Positions 30,701-39,303 of a stretch of 63,638 nucleotides of DNA are shown here, piece by piece. Origin of the DNA: Aureococcus anophagefferens (lineage: Eukaryota > Sar > Pelagophyceae > Pelagomonadales > Pelagomonadaceae); the NCBI RefSeq assembly GCF_000186865.1, contig NW_008705568.1, forward strand, positions 322,968 to 386,605. Direction: 5' to 3'. The number at the start of each line of letters is the position of its first letter. Position 1 is the stretch's first letter. The position numbers were made by a program, and so were the translations under genes. The notes beneath the pieces were generated by a model. The model did no database searches and was not told the origin of the DNA. It saw nothing but the letters and a program-made list of their open reading frames with translations.

Positions 30701-33700
30701 CGGCGACGCGGCGGACTTTGCTGCTGATCGACAACGGCCACTGGCTCGACTTCCCGTCCTGGGAGCTGCTCGAGGAATTGGTTACGAAGAAGCAGAGCCA
30801 CGTCGGGCCGGCCCAGGTCGTCGTCGTGCTCACGAAGCGCGGCGGCGTCAAGCTGAGCGCGCCGAACGTCTGGGACAATCTGATGGCGACGTACACGACG
30901 ACGACGCTCTCGCTGGACCCGCTCGGCGCGGCGGCGTCCTGCAAGCTGCTCTGCGCCGCTTTAGACATCCCGGGCCACTCCGTGACGCCGGGCACGGTCG
31001 ACAACGTGCTCCGCAAGTGCGCGGGCATCCCCGTGCTCATCTTAGCGCTCGTCGAGTCCATCGAGAAGCACGTGAAGCAGGCCGAGGCGGGCATCGAGGA
31101 CACGGTGCTCGAGGGCGAGACGCTGAGCTCCGAGATGTCCGAGGAGACGCTGGCCGTCGTCAAGTCGGCGCTCCAGAAGGTGCCCTGCTTCATCAATCTG
31201 GACGACGAGGCCAAGTTCAAGCACGTCGCGTCCCGCATGGTCCGCATCGACTGCGCGCCGGGCAAGACGCTCATCACCAAGGGCGAGAAGGGGTCGACGA
31301 TCTACGTGCTCGAGAGCGGGGCCATGGAGTGCGTCGTCGACGGCGTCAAGGTCTCGGAGGTGTCCGCGGGCGACGTCATCGGCGAGCGCGCCATGCTCAC
31401 GAACAGCGCGCGGACCGCGACGGTGTCCGCGGCGACGGACACGGTGCTCTGGTCCCTGGAGCGGCGCGACGCGCGCTTCCTGGTCAAGGAGGCGGACTAC
31501 GTCTGGCGGCGCGTGCTCGCGCTCGAGAGCCTGTCCATCCCGACGCGCGGCGACTCGTCGTTCATGATGCCGAGCTCCATGGCGGGCATCATCACGAACC
31601 GGTTAGATACGCTCTCGCTGAACGCGACGACGGTGGTCAAGCTCGCGTCGGCCTTCGGCCCCGTCTTCCACGAGGAGGCCCTGCGGACCTGCTTCCCGGG
31701 CCCCAAGCGGTCCAAGTCCGCGGACGCGATCGCGGAGCTCGTCGCCGCGGCGCTCATCCAGCCCCAGGACCCGCCCCTCGGCAACGAGACGCTGTTGAAG
31801 CCCTCTTTACCGAACCAGCGGCGGTCCTGGGCCGTCGACAGCGCGTCGCCCAAGGCGTCGGACGCGCCCGGCGAGGACGAGAAGGAGCGCGACGAGTGCG
31901 ACTCGGAGAACGGCGCCGCGTCGTCGAGCGGGCTCTACCGCTTCAAGAACCAGCAGATCGCCGAGGTCATCTACAGCGTGGTCCTCGACGAGCAGAAGCG
32001 CGAGTACCACCGGCGCATCGCCGAGTTCTTCGAGGACTGCCTCGCGCTCGTCGAGGGCACGCGGACGACGCACACGCGGCCCGAGACGAAGCCCGCGCTC
32101 CTGAGCGTCATCACGGCGCTCCACCTCGGCCGCAGCGACCTGCACCTCCTGCTGGCGGACCACTACACGCGGTCCAAGTCCAACGAGGACAAGGCCATGG
32201 CCTACAGTCTCGTCGCCGCGAAGGGCGCGACGACGCTCGGCTTGTACCGCGAGGCCGAGCAGCTCTACCGGCGCGTCGCGTCCCAGAAGGTCGCGCGGAA
32301 GACGGCGCTGAGCCCCAAGGAGATCAAGATCACGGAGAGCGCGCGGCTCCAGTCCTACATCGAGCTCGCGGAGCTCTACGCGCGCTTCGAGATGGAGCCG
32401 CGGCCGCGCGAGGACGCGGAGGCGTCGCCGCTCGGCGAGTCGTCGATCGCGCTGCTGAGCCACGCGCTGGCGATCCTGGGCGTGGACCACGAGGCGCTGG
32501 GCGAGGACGGCTTCGCGAGCCTGCTCGCGTCGAACGACCGCGAGGAGCACCTGAGCCAGAGCGAGAAGAAGCTTTTGGCGCGCGCGCTGTCGCAGCTCGG
32601 CTGGTGCCACGTGCGCGCGGGCACGGCGCTGGACCACCAGTTCGCCCTGCAGCTCACGGAGAGCTGCTTCGCGCACTCCATCCGCCTGTCCAAGGTCGCG
32701 GGCGACAAGCTCGCGGCCGCGGACGCGCTCAACGGCTTCGGCACGTTCTACCAGCTCTGCGCGTCCCAGGTCGGCGAGCTCCACGCGACGCTCGGCGACA
32801 CGATCCGCCCGTCGCCGGCGCCCGCGGGGCGGCGCCTCGCGCGGTCCGCGAGCCAGGGCGAGATACCGCCGGCCGTGGTCGCCGCGGCCAAGGCCGACGA
32901 GCCGCCGTCGACGCCCGGCGCGCCGGCGAGCTCCCTCTTCAAGCGCCTCACGCACTCGGCGCCCAGGAAGGGCGCGGACCACGACGACGAGCCACCGCCG
33001 CGCGCGCCCGGCGACGGCAAGAAATCGGCGAACCGGTACAAGCGGACGAACACGGACGCGACGCCGGAGAACCTCAAGCCGCCGACGCCGCCGGGCGAGC
33101 ACCGGAGCCTGCTCCGCTTCAGCCGGCTGCTCCTGCTGAGCCGGCCGGACCTCTGGTCCATCGCCGAGGACAAGCTCATGGAGTCCTACGACATCCGCGA
33201 GAGCTCGTGCGTCGAGGGCAAGCCGAGCCTCGACGTCGCCCAGGTCTGCGTCACGCTCGGGTCGCTGCAGATGGACATGTCGAAGATCGACGCCGCGCGT
33301 CCGCCGCCCCGCGTCCCGCCGCGAGACGTGTGTTTCCCCGCCGCAAACACCGCCGTTGCTGACCTCTCTCCCGCGCGCAGGCGCGTACTACGCCCTCGCG
33401 CTCCACATGTACGAGAGCGAGCTCGGCCCGCTGCACCCGCGGACGGCGCACGCGCTCGCGGGCCTCGCGCGCATCGCGCGGAACCAGGGCACGAAGCTCA
33501 TCACGGACCCGACGCCGACGACGCGGCGCGCGGGCGCGCTGATCCTGGACGAGGCCATCGACTACCAGGCGCGCGCCGTCAAGGCGCGGTCCGCGCTGGG
33601 CCAGCGCCACGGCACCTACCAGGCCTCCGTCGCCGAGCTCCGCGCCATGGAGCTCCAGCGCGACGCGCTCCACCTCACGGAGCCCGCGCCGCGCTCCGCG

Positions 33701-33748
33701 GACAGCCCCTACCAGCCCGGCCGGGCCCAGCGCCGCAAATCCCTCTAA
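27758..33748 (+). CDS. Soluble adenylyl cyclase-like protein with P-loop, cNMP-binding and TPR regions
   Basis: Exons are 27758-28002, 28203-33298 and 33381-33748, giving 1902 residues. A first class-III cyclase domain (about residues 125-310) has LLFVDISGFTRLS and GGDVLKFAGDAM, with both metal Asp present. The second (about 410-590) is degenerate: VFINVVGLG replaces the first Asp, while YAVMGPTVNLAARL is kept, as in ADCY10-type enzymes. A Walker A loop (GESGLGKSRLL, about residue 735) begins a STAND/AAA-like region. A cyclic-nucleotide-binding fold follows at about 1075-1180 (GKTLITKGEKGSTIYVLESG, GDVIGERAMLTN). The C-terminal third is helical and TPR-like with a disordered Ser/Pro-rich insert. 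It probably makes cAMP from ATP in the cytosol and may sense cNMP itself. Confidence 0.82.
28003..28202 (+). mobile_element. Introner in the cyclase gene (200-nt GT-AG intron)
   Basis: The duplication is GTTCGCCA (28003-28010) and GTTCGCGA (28203-28210), 7/8. The element is 192 nt with imperfect inverted ends CAGGGCAGGA and TTTCCTGCCCAG. It differs from the copy at 59871-60062 at about eight positions by my count (roughly 96% identity). Excision joins DLLNA to FAKFSPAGV in frame. It has the same orientation relative to its gene as the first ADCK2-like copy. Confidence 0.92.
33299..33380 (+). other. 82-nt GT-AG intron near the end of the cyclase gene
   Basis: It runs GTCCGCCG...CGCGCAG and joins KIDAAR to AYYALALHMYESE in frame. 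The total exon length is then divisible by three. No target duplication starts at the donor, so it is not classed as an introner. Confidence 0.65.
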
Positions 33749-33952
33749 CGCTTCGTCAAATTTGCTGTCGCCCTCTCTCACGGGCAGAATCTTGAGCGAC
33801 TCGGAGTCCCGCGTCGCGCCCGTGACGTCCTTTCGGCCGGGCCCAGCGCCGCAAATCAAACCCCTCTAACGTCCGCTTCGTTACACGGCTGTGTCTCTCA
33901 CGGGCAGAAGAGCGAGTCCCGCGTCGCGCCCGTGACGTCCTTCCGGCCGCAG
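33719..33952. repeat. Tandem duplication of about 116 bp at convergent gene ends
   Basis: The sequence beginning GGCCGGGCCCAGCGCCGCAA occurs at 33719 and again at 33835. The rest of each unit (CTCTAACG..., TCTCTCACGGGCAGAA, GTCCCGCGTCGCGCCCGTGA) is also duplicated with small indels. Each unit contains the last codons of the cyclase gene on the plus strand and the last codons of the pentapeptide gene on the minus strand. The inner copies are therefore non-functional tails. Confidence 0.85.
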
Positions 33953-34428
33953 AGGCCCTTCTGCACGTAGGGCTGGATGACCGCGTCCGTGAAGTCCGCG
34001 CCCGTGAGGTCGCCCGCGTCGAGGATCGTCTGGCTGAAGGCCGTGCCCTCGGCGAGCGCGCCCGTGAGCTTCGTGCCCTCGAGGTTCGCGCCCTCGAGCG
34101 ACGCGGCGCTCAGGTCCGCGCCGGAGAAGTCGGCGCGCGCGAGGTCGGCCTTGAAGAAGCGCGCGCCCCGCAGCTTCGACTTCGCAAAGTTCGTGTCCAC
34201 GGCGTCGCAGCCGCTAAAGTCCTTGTTGTTGAAGGTCTTGCCCGAGAAGTCCTGGCCCTTGATCGTCGCCTCCGCGTAGTCCTTGCCGCCGCCGGAGACG
34301 GCGGACGCCGGCGCCGGCGCGAGCAGCCGCGCGGGCGCGAGCGCCGCCGCGGCGCCCGAGAAGAGGGTGCGCCGGTCCAGCGGCTTGAGCGCCGACGCCG
34401 CGGAGAGGCATGCGAGGAGCTTGAGCAT
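33898..34428 (-). CDS. Thylakoid-lumen pentapeptide-repeat protein
   Basis: The start at 34428 gives MLKLLACLSAASALKP, a signal peptide ending in an ASA-type motif for secondary plastid entry. A twin-arginine lumen signal follows (DRRTLFSGAAAALAPARLLAP, then PASA). ATG codons at 34455 and 34452 are alternative starts. The mature part has pentapeptide repeats of the A(D/N)LXX type (residues about 75-155: FKADLARADFSGADLSAASL and so on), which fold as a right-handed beta-helix. It ends with a Cys pair (GLCGRKDVTGATRDSLFCP) as in lumenal TL17/TL20.3-like proteins. The role is unknown, possibly structural. Its end is duplicated at 33779-33833. Confidence 0.78.
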   Translation of the reverse strand: MLKLLACLSAASALKPLDRRTLFSGAAAALAPARLLAPAPASAVSGGGKDYAEATIKGQDFSGKTFNNKDFSGCDAVDTNFAKSKLRGARFFKADLARADFSGADLSAASLEGANLEGTKLTGALAEGTAFSQTILDAGDLTGADFTDAVIQPYVQKGLCGRKDVTGATRDSLFCP

Positions 34429-34455
34429 GGCCTGAAGCTTGCGCACTGCCATCAC

Positions 34456-34963
34456 GGAGCACGCCGAGTGCTCTTTGTCAACATCAGTTCTTCACATTGG
34501 AGGAAACATCGTTCCCTGTCGTGTCACTTACCAATCAACGGACCAAGTTGCAGTGAAATGTATCGCTCGGCTGAAACGTCGTCTTTCGCTCGGGACGATG
34601 TGGTTGGCCGGCGGCGCGGGGCTGCAGACGGGGTTCGGGGGGGCCGAAGGTGCTACACTCTTTCGGCTGCCGGCCGGAATCGGGGCGACGAGCGCGCGGT
34701 CTGAAAAGTGTAGCACCTTCGAGCACCCAGAACCTCGCCGCGGGGACCGCCTCGCGCGCGCGGGAGAGAGAGGGAAAAATCTCAGCTTCTGCGTGTTCCC
34801 GAGACGAGCGGGCTGAAGTTCTGGGATGCCCGACCCCGAATTCCCACTGCAAAGTGTGCTCAGTTTCTCTCCCCCTGGCCTGGAACATGCCAAACCCAGC
34901 ATCAGAGATCGTGCGACCATCATCGACGACGTCCAACCACTTTTCGAAAGTAAACTACTAGGT
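34456..34963. other. Intergenic region with a long inverted repeat
   Basis: No convincing gene. Both strands are open for about 130 codons in places, but the translations are low in conserved pattern. The region contains the inverted repeat at 34646-34720 and a second weak pair (CCAGAACCT near 34729 and AGTTCTGGG near 34817). GC content drops toward both edges, as expected for promoters. Confidence 0.4.
34646..34720. repeat. Inverted repeat with 14-bp perfect arms
   Basis: Left arm GAAGGTGCTACACTCTTT (34646-34663). Right arm AAAAGTGTAGCACCTTC (34704-34720). The spacer is about 40 bp and GC-rich. It could form a hairpin in DNA or RNA, or be the ends of a short inverted-repeat element. No flanking duplication was found. 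Confidence 0.7.
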
Positions 34964-35461
34964 TCAATAAGTTAATGTTGCGTTCCGGCCAACGATTGGT
35001 AAGTGCGTGTTGTTTGTAAGCATGGCCGTGCGGGCAGGCAATCTTTTCGCCGTCATGGTGCTCGTGGTGTGAGTTGAGGACGCGGACAGCCCCCCTTTGG
35101 TAGAGGGTCGCAGATGCTGATGGGCAACCCGTTTCGGCTGCTCACGGACCGCCCCGTCGCGACGCCCTGGGACGAGGCGCGCGGCGACGCGCGCGATGCC
35201 GTTCTTCAGGAATTGGGTTACCGTGAATCCGGTCAGCTTGTCGAGCCAGCCGTCCGCCTCTCCCAGCAGCTCCTCTTCGGCCGTGCGGACTTCACCCCCG
35301 CGCGTCCGCAGCGCCAGCGGCGGCGCCTCGTTGGCGAGCTTGCGCGCGAGCTCGCGCGCCTTGAACATGTCGTGGAAGATCTGCCACGACTCGAAGACCT
35401 TCGTGAGCAGCTCCTTCCGTTTCCTGTAGATTTTTGAGAACACGCGCGTCATTACGAGCAT
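34964..35461 (-). CDS. Hypothetical basic helical protein
   Basis: 165 codons from an ATG at 35461. The first ~90 residues look like a helical, charged protein (YRKRKELLTKVFESWQIFHD, then ARELARKLANEAPPL and EEELLGEADGWLDKLTGF). The C-terminal 40 residues are Thr/Asn-rich and may be read past a missed splice site. No family is recognised. The ATG lies against the 5' edge of the broken lectin/ShK sequence, so either gene may be a fragment. Confidence 0.35.
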   Translation of the reverse strand: MLVMTRVFSKIYRKRKELLTKVFESWQIFHDMFKARELARKLANEAPPLALRTRGGEVRTAEEELLGEADGWLDKLTGFTVTQFLKNGIARVAARLVPGRRDGAVREQPKRVAHQHLRPSTKGGLSASSTHTTSTMTAKRLPARTAMLTNNTHLPIVGRNATLTY

Positions 35462-35472
35462 GTTAGAAATCG

Positions 35473-36212
35473 GAGGTACGCGAACTGGGACGGCGCCGAG
35501 GGCACCTGCCACTGCGGCGAGGACCGCGCCTTCTTCAAGACGGCGGCCCACGGCGACGCGTGGCACGACGTCAGCGGCTGCGACTGCGAGGACACGTACC
35601 CGCTCTGCGCGGAGGACGATTCTCTGGCGGCGCCGACGCGACGACACGGACCTGGACGGTGAAATCGACGTCGTGTCCGAGTTCAGCCCCTGCTGGTGCG
35701 AGGCCACGGGGGCCGAGCCCACGTTCGCGCCCACGACGAGGGTAGCGTGCGAGGATAGCGCGTCTTGGTTCTGGAAGAAGTCCAAGTACGACTGCGACTA
35801 CGTCGCGAAGAAGTCGAAGCGGTGCAAGAGCAAGTACACGGACTTCGACGACGTCTCGAGCGTCGACGCCTGCCCCGTCGCCTGCGGCGAATGCGAGCCC
35901 ACGTGCGAAGACAGCACGTCCTGGTACTGGAAGAAGTCGAAATACGACTGCGACTACGTCGCGAAGAAGTCGAAGCGGTGCAAGAGCAAGTACGCGGACG
36001 AGGGCGACGTCTCGAGCTTCGACGCCTGCCCGATCGCCTGCGGCCAGTGCGAGGCCCCGTGCGAAGACAGCACGTCCTGGTACTCGAAGAAATCCAAGAA
36101 CGACTGCGCGTGGGTCGAGAAAAAGATCGTCAAGCGGTGCAAGAGCAAGGTCCGCGACGACGACGACGTGCATGCGAAGGAAGCCTGTCCTGTGGCGTGC
36201 CAGGAGTGTTAA
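35473..36212 (+). pseudogene. Broken C-type-lectin-like plus three ShK-like repeats gene
   Basis: The first part (about 35473-35620) reads YANWDGAEGTCHCGEDRAFF and WHDVSGCDCEDTYPLCAE. This matches the C-terminal half of a C-type lectin domain (W-N/H-D then two Cys). That frame ends at a stop near 35660. The continuation DDTDLDGEIDVVSEFSPC lies one frame over and leads to three tandem ShK-like modules (35750-35890, 35905-36045, 36060-36205), each starting CEDSxSW and ending ACPxACGxC. Modules 1 and 2 are nearly identical at DNA level. The N-terminal half of the lectin and any signal peptide are missing. Either the gene is truncated and frameshifted, or upstream exons and a sequencing error are unresolved. 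Confidence 0.6.
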
Positions 36213-36464
36213 ATGTTTGTTCGTTCCTAGCGGGGTGACCCGGCGTCGGCGGAGGGGACGGCGGGGTCGTGCCTTCCCGCGTCGCCGCGCCCGGCGAGGT
36301 CGCCCGCGCCCGGCCCGAGGGCCCGGGACGCGCCTTCCCACGAAGGCCGTCCGGGGACGCGGGCCTCCGCAGCGACGCGCGCGCCGCGCCCGACGAGGTC
36401 GCGAGCGGGATGCGCGGCGGTTACGCGCGCGCGCGCGTCTCGGGGCGGCGGCGGCGCGCGCTCC

Positions 36465-36917
36465 CTAGCGGAGCTCCGCGGCGGCGAAGATCTTCGGCGG
36501 CCAGAGGGGCTTGACGTCGTGGTCGACCATGTACCGGATGCGCTCCTCGACGCCCATGCCCACGGCGCGGAGCCCCGCCTTGACCTCCTCCTCCGCGGAG
36601 AGCACGTCGGGCAAAACGGGCAGCTCGCGATCGAAGAGCTCGCGCCAGACGCCCTCGTTGTCGAGGACGCCGTCGCGCTGCTTCTCGTAGAGCTCGCGGA
36701 ACTTCTCGCGCCAGACGTCGAAGGTCTTGGGCGACCCCTCCTCGGGGTCCGGCGGGTAGACCTTGTTCGCGGCGTGGTCCGGGTCCAGCGCTCGCCGCAG
36801 GTGCGTCTTCTCCGAGGGCTTCGGCTGGCGGAACGCCTCGGGGTACTCAAAGTCCGCCGCCGGCGCGGCGAGGGCGACGCCCCCCAGGAAGGCGACGAGC
36901 CCGTAAAAACACCGCAT
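36465..36917 (-). CDS. Small secreted protein of unknown function
   Basis: 150 residues. The start at 36917 gives MRCFYGLVAFLGGVALAAPA, a good signal peptide. The rest is acidic and helical (FDVWREKFRELYEKQRDG, then EEEVKAGLRAVGMGVEERIR) and contains no cysteines beyond the leader. I do not recognise the family. The AAP-A-A-D-F-E leader end could also be a plastid motif (aromatic residue three positions after the cleavage site), so a plastid location is possible. It is divergent from the SET gene, 263 bp away. Confidence 0.6.
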   Translation of the reverse strand: MRCFYGLVAFLGGVALAAPAADFEYPEAFRQPKPSEKTHLRRALDPDHAANKVYPPDPEEGSPKTFDVWREKFRELYEKQRDGVLDNEGVWRELFDRELPVLPDVLSAEEEVKAGLRAVGMGVEERIRYMVDHDVKPLWPPKIFAAAELR

Positions 36918-37180
36918 GGTCGGCGCAGAAGACGGTGCCGTGGGTGGGGGAGCCCGCTGCGGCAGGCCTTGTTGGTTTTTTGGGTAGGGCCAATGGTACT
37001 CGAAAACGGACGGCAAACTTTAGAAGCAGCCGTGATAGCGGTCGTGTTGTTGCATGTCGGCGAGCTGCGAAGCTGCGGCACAGACACCTCGGAGGAGGTG
37101 GGCCGGGCTCTCCGAGCGTCCTCGCCGTCGCCGCGCTGCGCGCGCGCGAAGCGTCGCGCATAAGCAACAGCGCGTCGACA

Positions 37181-38476
37181 ATGGCGTCGCTCGTCGCGCC
37201 ATCCCCCTTCGACGCGACGAGCTACGTCGCCTGGGCGCGCACGCTGGACATCGTCGTCCACGACAGCTTCGGCCTCACGGCCGGCGACTCGGACGCGCGC
37301 GCCGTCGTCGCCGCCTGCGACGTCGACGCGTCGCCGGAGCGGCCGGCGGAGCTCGTCTTCGTGCCCTTCGACGCCATGCTCCACGCGCGGTCGCCGCTCG
37401 TCTGTAGCGGCGAGCGCGAGGCCAACGACGCGCGCGCGCTCGGCGCGCTGCTCGGCAAGGTGACGCGCGAGGACGACGCGCTCGCGCTCCGGCTGCTCTA
37501 CGAGCGCCGCAAGGGCGCCAAGAGCAGGTGGGGCCCCCACATCGCCCTGCTCCCGGCGACGCCGCCGCACGCGCTGCTCCGCTGGTCCGAGGCCGAGCTC
37601 GCGGAGCTCGCGGGCTCCGACGCGCTCGAGCTCGCGAACCGCTGGCGGTCGCAGGTTTCGTCCGACTTTTCGGAGATCGTCGACAAGTCGCGCGCGGCCG
37701 TCGAGGAGAGCGACCCGGGCAAGCAGCTGAGCGCGGCCGTGAAGGCGTCGCTGCGCTTCCCCTGGCTGGATCTCGAAGGGTTTAGCTGGGCGGTGTCGAT
37801 GATCTGGAGCCGCTGCGTGTCCGTGAGTCGCAAGGGCGCGCCGCCGATCAAGGCCTTCCTGCCCGTGGTCGACATGCACAACCACGACCCGGGCGCGCCG
37901 GAAAACCACGGCTTCGACGACGCGCGCGACGGCTTCGTCCTCCGGCGCACGGGAAACGCCAAAAAAGGCGACGAGCTGAAGCTCTGCTACGACGGTTTGC
38001 CGAACGCGTGGCTCCTTCTATTGTATGGCTTCGCGCTGGACCACGCGGCCCACGCGGGCCGCGACCTCTACGCGCCGCTGAGCCCCGAGGCTCCTCACTA
38101 CGAGGCGAAGCGCGCGGCGCTCGAAAAGCTCGGTTTGGGCGCGACGGCGGACGGCGCGGCGCCGTTCCGCCTCGCGGCGGACGACGCGCTGCCCGAGCGG
38201 CTGCTCACGGCCCTCATGGCCCAGCGCGCGACCTTGGACGAGCTGCCGGGCCTGCCCGCGACGAGCGAGGCGACGGCGCGCGCCGCGGCCGGCGACTTGG
38301 TCGCCGCGTGCGACGCGCTCCTCGCGGCCTACCGCGGCTCCGAGGACGAGGACGCCGCGGCGCTCGCGGACCCGGCGACGCCGCCGAGGCTGCGCCTCGC
38401 GCTCCTCGTGCGCGCGCCGGAGCGGCGCGCGCTCGTCGCGTGCCGGGACGCCGCGCGCGCGATCTCCAACTCGTGA
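37181..38476 (+). CDS. SET-domain protein methyltransferase (SETD3/LSMT-like)
   Basis: 431 residues, intronless. The split SET domain is recognisable by VVDMHNHDPGAPENHGF (the N-H motif near 37870-37910) and GDELKLCYDGLPNAWLLLLYGF (the catalytic Tyr motif near 37970-38030). A C-terminal helical domain follows, as in Rubisco-LSMT/SETD3/SETD6 proteins, which methylate lysine or histidine on non-histone proteins. No plastid presequence is evident, so a cytosolic or nuclear location is likely. The stop lies two bases from the stop of the convergent gene. Confidence 0.8.
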   Translation: MASLVAPSPFDATSYVAWARTLDIVVHDSFGLTAGDSDARAVVAACDVDASPERPAELVFVPFDAMLHARSPLVCSGEREANDARALGALLGKVTREDDALALRLLYERRKGAKSRWGPHIALLPATPPHALLRWSEAELAELAGSDALELANRWRSQVSSDFSEIVDKSRAAVEESDPGKQLSAAVKASLRFPWLDLEGFSWAVSMIWSRCVSVSRKGAPPIKAFLPVVDMHNHDPGAPENHGFDDARDGFVLRRTGNAKKGDELKLCYDGLPNAWLLLLYGFALDHAAHAGRDLYAPLSPEAPHYEAKRAALEKLGLGATADGAAPFRLAADDALPERLLTALMAQRATLDELPGLPATSEATARAAAGDLVAACDALLAAYRGSEDEDAAALADPATPPRLRLALLVRAPERRALVACRDAARAISNS

Positions 38477-38478
38477 CC

Positions 38479-39282
38479 TTACTTATCCTCGAGCTTCCGG
38501 AACCGGTCCATGAGCGCGCCGTCGGCGACGTCGAAGGGCGACACGTCGGCGTCGCCGCGCGCCGTCGCGACGACGCGCCGCGCGAGGAGGAAGTCGAGGT
38601 CGTCGCACCGGGTCCGCAGGATCGCGATGTCCGCGTCCAGATTCTTCAGGCGCCGCTGGGCGTCGTCGGCCTCGGCGGCGGCGACGGAGACGCGCTTGTC
38701 GAGGGCGATGCGCGCCTTGATGTAGCGCCGCGCGGCGTCGTCGTCGCCGCCCTTGACCGCGCCTTCCGCCGCGGCCTGGGCGGCGTCGCGGTCCCTTTCG
38801 AGCGTCCGCGCGAAGGACCCCCCCGAGAGGAAGGCGCTCTCGACGTAGCCGCGGCTCTCCGTCGCCTCGTCGAGGTCCTTGGCCGCGGCGCCGATCTGCG
38901 TCAGGATGTCGTCGTCGACGCCGAGCTCCCGCATCCGCTTCTTCGCCGCGAGATTCGCGCCCGCGGCCGCGCCGACGTTGCCGCCGAGGGACGCGCCGAG
39001 CATCATGCCCAGCGGGCCGCCGAAGACGCCGCCGATCAGGGCGCCCGTGGCGATGCCCCGGCCCTCGCGGCCCGGGTCGTCGTCGGGCGCCTGCGCGCGC
39101 TCCAGGATGCGCTTCGCTTCGTCGAGGATCCGCTGGCGCTCCGGGTCCTCGCCGCTGAAGAGGCGCCGGCAGCGCGGGATCTGCGGCGTCCTCCTCAGAT
39201 GGGTCTGGAAGCTCGCCGCGCCGGCGACGAGCAGCAGAAGGCGCGAACGCATGAGTCCTAGAGCAGCGACGCCACGGCCCAT
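38479..39282 (-). CDS. Predicted plastid protein with glycine-zipper membrane segment
   Basis: 267 residues from 39282. The N-terminus MRSRLLLLVAGAASFQTHLRR is a signal peptide ending AASF, the aromatic +1 motif of secondary-plastid targeting. A following segment GIATGALIGGVFGGPLGMML and GASLGGNVGAAAGANLAAK is a double glycine-zipper hairpin, usually membrane-associated. The rest is charged and coiled-coil-prone. Function unknown. Its ATG is only 21 bp from the ATG of the divergent cap methyltransferase. Confidence 0.6.
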   Translation of the reverse strand: MGRGVAALGLMRSRLLLLVAGAASFQTHLRRTPQIPRCRRLFSGEDPERQRILDEAKRILERAQAPDDDPGREGRGIATGALIGGVFGGPLGMMLGASLGGNVGAAAGANLAAKKRMRELGVDDDILTQIGAAAKDLDEATESRGYVESAFLSGGSFARTLERDRDAAQAAAEGAVKGGDDDAARRYIKARIALDKRVSVAAAEADDAQRRLKNLDADIAILRTRCDDLDFLLARRVVATARGDADVSPFDVADGALMDRFRKLEDK

Positions 39283-39303
39283 GCTCTCGATCGACGAGCA
39301 GAG
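39283..39303. promoter_or_regulatory. 21-bp spacer between divergent start codons
   Basis: The two ATGs (39282 minus, 39304 plus) are separated by only 21 bp. Transcription start sites must lie inside the opposite gene, or the cap methyltransferase starts at its next ATG (39352). Either way the promoter is bidirectional and embedded in coding sequence. Confidence 0.5.

Noticed and set aside
28167..33362. A 1731-codon open frame overlapping the cyclase gene in another phase
   Set aside because: Its translation is Arg/Ala/Gly-rich with no motifs, while the other frame gives full cyclase, P-loop and cNMP-binding signatures. It is a GC-bias shadow.
33299..33380. Introner at the 3' end of the cyclase gene
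   Set aside because: A partial 8-bp similarity (GCGCGTCC and GCGCGTAC) does not start at the frame-keeping donor, and no inverted ends are present.
34535..34936. Overlapping small frames on both strands around the inverted repeat
   Set aside because: Neither has protein-like composition or a leader, and the two strands are open equally.
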